DNA from: Romanomermis culicivorax
Taxonomy: Eukaryota; Nematoda; Enoplea; Mermithida; Mermithidae
Reading direction: 5' to 3'
NCBI GenBank assembly: GCA_963922205.1
Contig: CAWUHX010000077.1
Span: forward strand, 1,116,001-1,180,000
Length of the DNA stretch: 64,000 nt
Below are positions 57,701-64,000 of the stretch, in pieces (position 1 is the stretch's first letter; each line of letters opens with the position of its first letter). A program made the translations under genes and the position numbers. The notes under the pieces were generated by a model. That model did not search any database. It was given only the letters and a program-made list of their open reading frames with translations, and was not told where the DNA came from.

Positions 57701-58626
57701 TGTAACGTACCTGCTAAAGCAGTACTGTAAATATATAGCATACTGTATGTGATAAACATTTATTGAATATTATTAATTTTCGTATTTTATTGTCTCAAGG
57801 GTGTCTGGGATTCACACCCAAACATTCCTCTAAATATACGTGAAGTACTTTATTTTGATCTGTTCATACCCTGGTAGCCTAATTAAGATGCCCCAATTAA
57901 TTTGCACAAATGGCAGCTGGTCCAATTAATTTGCACAAATGGCAGCTGGTCCCCTAGAACCTACACTAAACTACACATTCCACGGCTACCGTAATCCCCA
58001 GTAAAAATCATAAACAACACCTACATACAGTAAAATAAGTAAAAGCCCCGCCAGACAGTAGTCTCAAGTGTAACGGTAGCGACGGCCCCACAAAACATGT
58101 GTATTCAGAGAAACAGATACAGGAAGCATGCACAGAAGCACAAAGGTGTCGCTAAGCCCACCATAGGAAGCAAGCAATACAGTATACCGTACTAGAAAAG
58201 GGTTAAAGGGCGTGACTAAGTAAGCATGAAAAGCAAAGCAGGAAGCGACGATTGGCGGAAGAAGATGGACAGAAGCACGACCTCCCACGACGCCCAGGGA
58301 GTGGCCAAAAACGTCGTATTTAAAGAGAAGCAAAGCGTGATTTTATTATTGGTGATTATTGAATTCTTCGTTTTTCAAACCACGCTTGTCTCGTTTTATA
58401 TTTGCAAGCAGCCATTTTTACGAAAGCAGTTAAACTGAGGCCCATTCATTATGTGCAAGCTGAGGCCGTGTTCTTTCATTATTTGTTGTTGACGTCTCAA
58501 AGCAGCTTTCGATTAGTATCTGTATTGCCCTGTATTGTCCAATGGCCCGTCTCCCCTGCGCCCCGTTTAATTGCCCTAACGCTCATTTGGTTAAGGTAAA
58601 GTGCTTCACAAAATCTGGTCGTTACA
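57701..58626 (+). repeat. 3' LTR of the family B element (926 bp)
   Basis: It matches the 5' LTR with many substitutions and indels. It includes an extra tandem copy of a 30-bp segment containing TTTGCACAAATGGCAGCTGG (about 57892-57951). Followed by GGGC, the target duplication. Confidence 0.9.
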
Positions 58627-58730
58627 GGGCTCCTCTCTAACTGAGACGAATCTCAAGGGAAAACCGACTTAGGAAAGGGTTCCCCAAAATACACTCTCAA
58701 CAACAATAATCCCCTGAAAAGACTTACCTA

Positions 58731-58977
58731 TAGTCTGTTCTTCTTTAAATGCTTCTGAATAATATAAGTGGAAAGCAAGTAATATTTCAGATTTTCACGA
58801 TTTTCTGATATACAATATATCAAATAGGAATGGAAATTTGTGTACATACTGGCCTAGCCCTTAGTAATTTTTCTAGTGAAAAATTTTACAATAAGAGCTC
58901 CATGTAAACGATTTTGATGATGATACTGATTTGTGTCACTTTTCTATTTGGAAGCATTTTATAAAAAACAGACTATA
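58731..58977. mobile_element. Tc1/mariner-like MITE inserted in the solo LTR
   Basis: Ends TAGTCTGTTCTTCTTTAAAT and (complement) TAGTCTGTTTTTTATAAAAT are inverted repeats, flanked by TA. The uninterrupted LTR at 5797-5805 reads ACAGGAGTAGGTGAG, which shows the empty TA site. No coding capacity. Same family as 9158, 62248 and 63162. Confidence 0.8.
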
Positions 58978-59868
58978 GTCCTGTTCTCTAGTATGATTTG
59001 ATGCACAGGGACTGGTCCTTGTTGATTCATGAGTATCTGTCAGCGGGAGTGGGGAGCGGCAACAATCTGGTGGGTTCAGCGAGTTGGGTGAGCTCAGGAG
59101 GTTGGAAGGCGATGCTCAAGCATTTCATGGATGGAAAGGCAGGGGTAACTAGGTGCTAAGGGGCGATGGATAGGTTCCTCTACAAGAGTGGGGCGGTGGA
59201 TGCAGTGGACAAGGAAACATATGCAAATTTATTGAAGAGAGGTAAGGCGGCAGACACAATACAATGTAGTAAAAATATATGTAAATTCGACGACAACAGA
59301 CGCAGAGCTAAAGGCAAAAGCAAAAGTTGGAGAGCCCAAAAATAAGACACAAAACTAACAAAACAGACCCTTTTAAGTACCTCCTAGGCCTACAGTATGC
59401 CCTGGGCAGAGCTAATGATGCCCAAGCTAACTTCTGCAGCCAAAATTGGTGCAGAAGATGCCTATGGTCATATTGACATTTTCCAGTTCAAATACATTAA
59501 GCATTGGGAATGAGTTTCACTCCCATGCTAAATATATGAATGTCTTTTAATGAGAACTTCCAAACCAGTCATTTTGCATTGCAAAACGTCACTAGTTTTC
59601 ACTGATAAGAGGTGCATGTGATGTTCCAATTATGCCCATGAGCCAGTAGAGCTATCTGGCAGCAATTCTGATTAAAGGGTCACATACTGTAGTCTATGTG
59701 CTGAATAGAAAACAACAAAAATGACACACAAAATGCATGTAAAACAAAGTGAATGAAATGAAATAAAAGTAAGTAACTGTTAAACAAAAAGTGGCAAAAA
59801 ACATAAAGTGATATAAAATGATATAAATCACGTGACATTGGGCAAAATTGATCGGCAGGTGACACTGT

Positions 59869-62247
59869 AAGTACATTCAAAAAGTCCTACAACTTTTTTA
59901 ATTTGGTCCTTTTGCGAAATTTGGGATAGGAAATTGAAATGTAGGACTGTTAACCGCAATTTTTCATCATCCCCTACAAAACTTGCTTACGTGGGGCAAG
60001 CCATACAGTACTACGCATGCATCACTAAAATACATGTGTGCATGATGCAGCAGCGATAATATCTTGGACACGGTTTTTGATGCTTACAGGGTGAATTTTC
60101 ATTTGCTATAAGTGAATGATGTGAACAGAGTGTCCCAAATGAAACCCCCCAAAACTTTATCCTCCAATCGATTAAACTGAGTCTGAATCAATGATGTTAC
60201 AAATTATGAGTCTGACCGCTTGAGTTCATCCTAGAGATCCACGATCCTACATAATATTTTTCAATGTTCAAATTATATCCATATTAATTAGAATTTAAAA
60301 TTTATCTCTAATATCAACCTACCATATGCCTCGTAAGTGGGCCTCAATGCAATGAAGATCGTTCCATTTTCATTGTCATCATAAAAAAAAGCATTCATCA
60401 AGCAAGAATCAAAAATGATTTTTCTTCTTCTATTTTTCCTATTTATACCTCTTTTTCCTCATTAAAGCTTTTCCAATTTTTCCTGCCTTTTTTGGCTGAA
60501 TCTTTTCGGTTTTTCTCCCCTTTTTGTTTGAAGCTTCTAGGTTATCCCATGAAGCTATCAAAAATAAGCACCACCTTAATTGTTTTGGTAAAGTGTCTCT
60601 TGCTAATAGCTTTTTATAGAACCTTTGACCTTTTCTAGCATTTATAATTGATTTTATGAGCTAAATGGGCTTCAGCGGTCTAACCTCTTTATGTTTGTTT
60701 TGAAAAACAGCCAGTATACAAAATCAGATAGTTACCTGTATAAATCAGTATGTAGTATAAGATGTATCAGTTTCTATACACATCGTATCTTGTGTGTATG
60801 TCTAGCATCAATGTTTTAGTAGACCTTTAACCTCTGGCACAGTTTTCTTCATGTATATGTGCACTGTATTTTCTTTCTTTCCATCAAGCGAAAATACCCA
60901 TCTGATTTCGTAAATGGATTTTAGTCAGACTTGTGTAAAATATTTTCAATTTTTCGTCCAAGTGCATATTCCTCGTTTTCCTTACTTGCACATTGTAGCT
61001 ATTATGCCTTTATTCCTTTTCCTTTAGTGTTAATCATCATTTTTTCCTTTCATACTGTACCTTGTCATCAAGCACTAAAAGTAACAACGTTCTCTACTCA
61101 TGAACAATGAGAAAGAGGCGTTTTTTCTAGCTAACAGCTACAGTTATGGGTGGAGCTTAGTATCGAGCTAATGGGGATGAACGTGCATTCAGTTAAGTCT
61201 CGGCATTAAAGGAGAATAATGATTTCACTTCGGCCTTAGAAAGGCCTAGAAAAATCTTAAATTTTAAGCCAAAATTTCATTGAAATCTGTGGGATTGGGA
61301 TGCATTCAGAATCGCATATTGGTAATGACATCAATCAACACTTTTGAATGGAATTAACGTACGTGCCGACTCCTACAATCCCATATGGCAGACAACTCTG
61401 ACTGAAACATACGAATAAAATTTTAGACCGATGTCCTGCATAGCAAAAGTTCAATGGCGCCTCATGGTAAAGTGCCCTTCAGGTACTTCAATTGACTTTA
61501 TTTGACATTTTTATCTGATTTTTGATAATTCAAATTTTCTTTAAAACACCCTGTGTTTTTGTGGATAAATTGTTGAGCAAAAATGACGCATATTTAGTAA
61601 ATTGGTGTGTCTTTTCTGGACATATCAAAAATATTTGATTCAGAGATGATTAATTTTTTACTTATCATAGACGTTGTGGGGACTTTTCAGGAAAGAGCAT
61701 TTTTTCTCGTAAATGATTTCCAATTCGATATAATATTTGCAAGCTCTTTCTAGAACAGCATGAAAACTTTGAAACTACTAATGTTTACTTGAAACGATAT
61801 TACACCCTTATTCCCGATTACCAAAATAAATGCTGGTGCTCATAAACAAAAGATTTATTGCTCTGCTTCTTGAACATTTGCGGTATAGTTTTTAGCCAGA
61901 TGACTTGTCGACCATTCATTTACAACCAATAACGTAATATAAAAACTGACATGAAAAGTCCAAACAAAAACCAAAAAACAAACCCAAAGAAAATATCGTG
62001 AGCGATCCGTCCTCTTGCATCTGGAAAACGTTTAACATCAAATTGAAATCTTTGATGACAATTTTCTTAGGGATCCCGAAGTTCAAAGGGCATATAAGTT
62101 TCTACCCGGGATAAAGTGTGTTCACATACATATTCATGGTTATTTGTACCACATAATATAACTAATGACAGGATGATCCTAATCCTTATTCTGTAACCAT
62201 TATATGCTACCTCATAGCTTACACATATCCCACGCCGATAGCATATC
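59869..62247. other. AT-rich region without recognised gene
   Basis: Frames are short on both strands and none has recognisable content. A segment at about 61100-61170 weakly recalls the internal part of the family A LTR, but I cannot support it. Microsatellite-poor. Confidence 0.4.
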
Positions 62248-62484
62248 TATAGTCTGTTTTTTATAAAACACTTACAAATATAGAAAAGTGACACAAATCA
62301 TTATTGTCATCAGAATCTTTGCGTAGAGTGCTTACCGTAAAATTTTTCACTCGACAGATAGTTAACTGTGAGGTCAGTATGCTATCAAATTTCCAGTCCT
62401 TTAATCAGAAAACCGTGAAAATCTGAAATACTACCTGCTTTCCACTTTCATTATTTAGAAGCATTTTAAGAAAAACAGGCTATA
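62248..62484. mobile_element. Tc1/mariner-like MITE copy
   Basis: Begins TATAGTCTGTTTTTTATAAA and ends AGAAAAACAGGCTATA. The internal landmark AAAATTTTTCACTCGA is shared with the 9158 copy. 237 bp, non-coding. Confidence 0.75.
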
Positions 62485-63161
62485 TGTATTATATCATACA
62501 AACATTACCTTATGAAATTATATATCACGGAATGTGATAGATGCCATGGAACTTTATCTGATACAGTCGAACTTAATCAGAATCCAATAAATTCAGACAT
62601 TTGCCAACAAGCGTGTATGTCAGCATCGACTCTATCTGTAATTGCTCATTGTTTGAAACAGGTCCAGACTATCTAATGGACTAAAAATTTTTTTGTTACT
62701 TTTATACATGAGCTTGAAACTATAGTTCATTTAATATAAAATAATAGATGCATTGAAAACCAAAAAAGAGGTTCAATTAGATACACAATTTTCACTTGAT
62801 GGAAAAATTTATACTGTAGAAAAACGCTAAATTTCCTCCTGAGAATTGAAAGGGCCAAAATCATATCATGCTTACTCACTATCAATTTGGACAGAACTGC
62901 ATTGATGTCTGAGTGCTATTCGGTTATTGAAAGAAATTCTCAGCTGTTCTGTTTGCCGATCACTGATGAAAATATTTTCATTACTTACAGTGATGAGCTT
63001 ACCATTTTATCGTGTTGAACTCACTTTTATAGGATCGCTGCATCAATAATTTCAAAATGTAGTATACCGCAAGCTACAAATCATAGGTGGAACGATAGCA
63101 TCAACCTATAATATACTTGGCCCCCTATTTAATGCCCCCCTAAAGCCAAAAGAGTAAGAGC
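62485..63161. other. AT-rich region without recognised gene
   Basis: No coding frame or repeat that I can support. Confidence 0.4.
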
Positions 63162-63410
63162 TATAGTCTGTTTTTCTTGAAATGCCTCCAAATTATAAAT
63201 GCGGAAAGCAAGTAGTATTTCAGATTTTTACGATTTTCCAATAAACAGTATGTAATAGAGTAATGGAAATTTGAGAGCATACTGAACCAACCTTTAGCAA
63301 TTTTTCGAGTGAAAAATTTTACAGTAACAGCTCTATGTACGCGATTTTGACGACGATACTGATTTGTGTCAGTTTTCTATTTGGAAGCATTCTATAAAAA
63401 ACAGACTATA
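63162..63410. mobile_element. Tc1/mariner-like MITE copy
   Basis: Begins TATAGTCTGTTTTTCTTGAA and ends ATAAAAAACAGACTATA. 249 bp. It closely matches the MITE in the solo LTR in the same orientation, including TCGAGTGAAAAATTTTACAG and GGAAGCATTCTATAAAA. Confidence 0.8.
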
Positions 63411-64000
63411 GAACCTTCAGGTTTTTTTCATAATTTCGATCATAGGGGAAAACTATGGGGTGGCTTTTGTCATTTCGCCTCTATCTGCAAATGGTGCTCA
63501 GTGGAGCCTCAAAAACATGCAAAAAAGCACTTTTTAAGGGTCCCCAGTCACACCATGCCCAGCCATGGGTGTGCCAACCTCCATACTTTGGCCTAAGTGT
63601 TGAAATGAGACTTCGTGTTGGGAGTGAGAAATATAATAAAGATTTGATACCAAAAATGGACCTAATCAGTCACTAGCTAATTCACCTAATCAGGACGAAA
63701 CCTTAGGTAGAATCAGTTTGCAACAGTTCGGTCAGTCTCAAAATCAACAAAGATTTCCTGCTTTCGTCCCGAGGAACTGCAGAAGATAAGATAACACCCT
63801 GAGCTCAAGTAACTTCAAACCAGGGGCAAAATCAGAAGTCAGGCCGAGAACTGAGTTGTAAATGTAGACTTGCATGCTGGGTGGCTCTCCAGAAGTCCGG
63901 GGTCTAACCTGCGTTCCCTCGGCTGCGAGAAATCCAAATGCTGTCCGGCCGAGGGTCGTTGTATTTCCGGCGGAAATTCGCCACAAAGTTATATAACAAA
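63411..64000. other. Window end, somewhat GC-richer, unassigned
   Basis: The last about 330 bp are richer in G+C than the preceding 3 kb. A minus-strand frame (63744-63986, 80 codons) is open, but I do not recognise its product and it has no supporting splice context. It may be the edge of another repeat or a gene continuing outside the window. Confidence 0.3.

Larger units (their letters stand above)
49401..58626 (+). mobile_element. Family B gypsy-type LTR retrotransposon with gag-env-pol order, degraded
   Basis: LTRs begin TGTAACGTACC and end GGTCGTTACA, and the element is flanked by GGGC on both sides (49397-49400 and 58627-58630). Inside are gag with four zinc knuckles, an env-like glycoprotein and then protease-RT-RNase H-integrase. 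A good polypurine tract AAGGAGGGAAA (57690-57700) touches the 3' LTR. Its pol is the same clade as that of family A. Several stops, frameshifts and lost catalytic residues show it is dead. The LTRs differ at many positions, so it is much older than the 14.7-kb element. Confidence 0.9.
49019..59864 (-). mobile_element. Solo LTR of family A, invaded by the family B element and a MITE
   Basis: Read on the minus strand it starts TGTCACCTGCCGATC (59864) and ends AATGTGACA (49019). It is flanked by a perfect 4-bp duplication CTGT (49015-49018 and 59865-59868). Its three remaining pieces are 58978-59864, 58627-58730 and 49019-49400. They align in order with the family A LTR at 4905-6327, about 1.37 kb once the insertions are removed. 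The family B element (49401-58626) and a TA-flanked MITE (58731-58977) interrupt it. The piece nearest the nodulin-like gene ends about 100 bp after that gene's poly(A) signal. Confidence 0.85.

Noticed and set aside
63744-63986. Minus-strand 80-codon ORF at the window end
   Set aside because: No recognisable domain, no splice context, and the frame may be random in GC-richer DNA.

Overview
This is a eukaryotic, almost certainly animal, window. It holds spliced genes with short U-rich introns, reaching about 600 bp to 1.3 kb where repeats sit inside them, in a background dominated by transposable elements. Three observations point towards a nematode. Each host gene has a U-rich 3' splice acceptor just upstream of its first ATG. 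Two genes lie less than 100 bp apart on the same strand, as in trans-spliced operons. A dispersed repeat carries short TTAGGC arrays, the nematode telomere hexamer. The assignment is inference; no species is claimed.

Host genes, all on the plus strand (21.2-48.9 kb). The first is a GPI ethanolamine-phosphate transferase of the PIG-O type (4 exons, 989 aa). The second, 93 bp downstream, is an SLC46-type proton-coupled transporter of the major facilitator superfamily (8 exons, 474 aa). The third is a nodulin-like MFS transporter (5 exons, 503 aa). The exon models close in frame at every junction. PIG-O completes GPI anchors in the ER; the other two are predicted membrane carriers.

The main result is a 14.7-kb LTR retrotransposon (26509-41187) lying in intron 4 of the SLC46 gene, 25 nt upstream of the exon-5 boundary. 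Its 615-bp LTRs differ at only about three positions, so it is young. Besides an intact 2278-aa Gag-Pol it carries, where env would normally sit, a second intact long ORF (1477 codons plus a predicted 5' exon). The N-terminal part of that protein has the three motifs of a DEDDy 3'-5' exonuclease (RNase D/WRN/MUT-7/Nibbler type), followed by acidic, basic and Ser/Thr-rich regions, a well-folded-looking block and an RGG tail. I know of no LTR element described with this cargo; an RNA-processing or anti-silencing role is a hypothesis.

Flanking repeats. The left edge (1-6327) is the 3' half of a Ty3/gypsy element (family A) with a 1.4-kb LTR. From 6.7 to 20 kb lie small DNA transposons, a CR1-like LINE and a deeply nested stack: a TTAGGC/tRNA-like repeat invaded by the LINE, itself invaded by a 2.1-kb pogo-like transposon, with a hAT-type MITE in the other arm. 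On the right (49015-59868) a minus-strand solo LTR of family A has been invaded by a second gypsy-type element (family B, 49401-58626) and by a Tc1/mariner-like MITE. Family B is degraded but has an unusual order: gag, an env-like glycoprotein, then pol. From 59.9 kb to the end I see only AT-rich sequence and two more MITE copies, with a slightly GC-richer, unassigned end.
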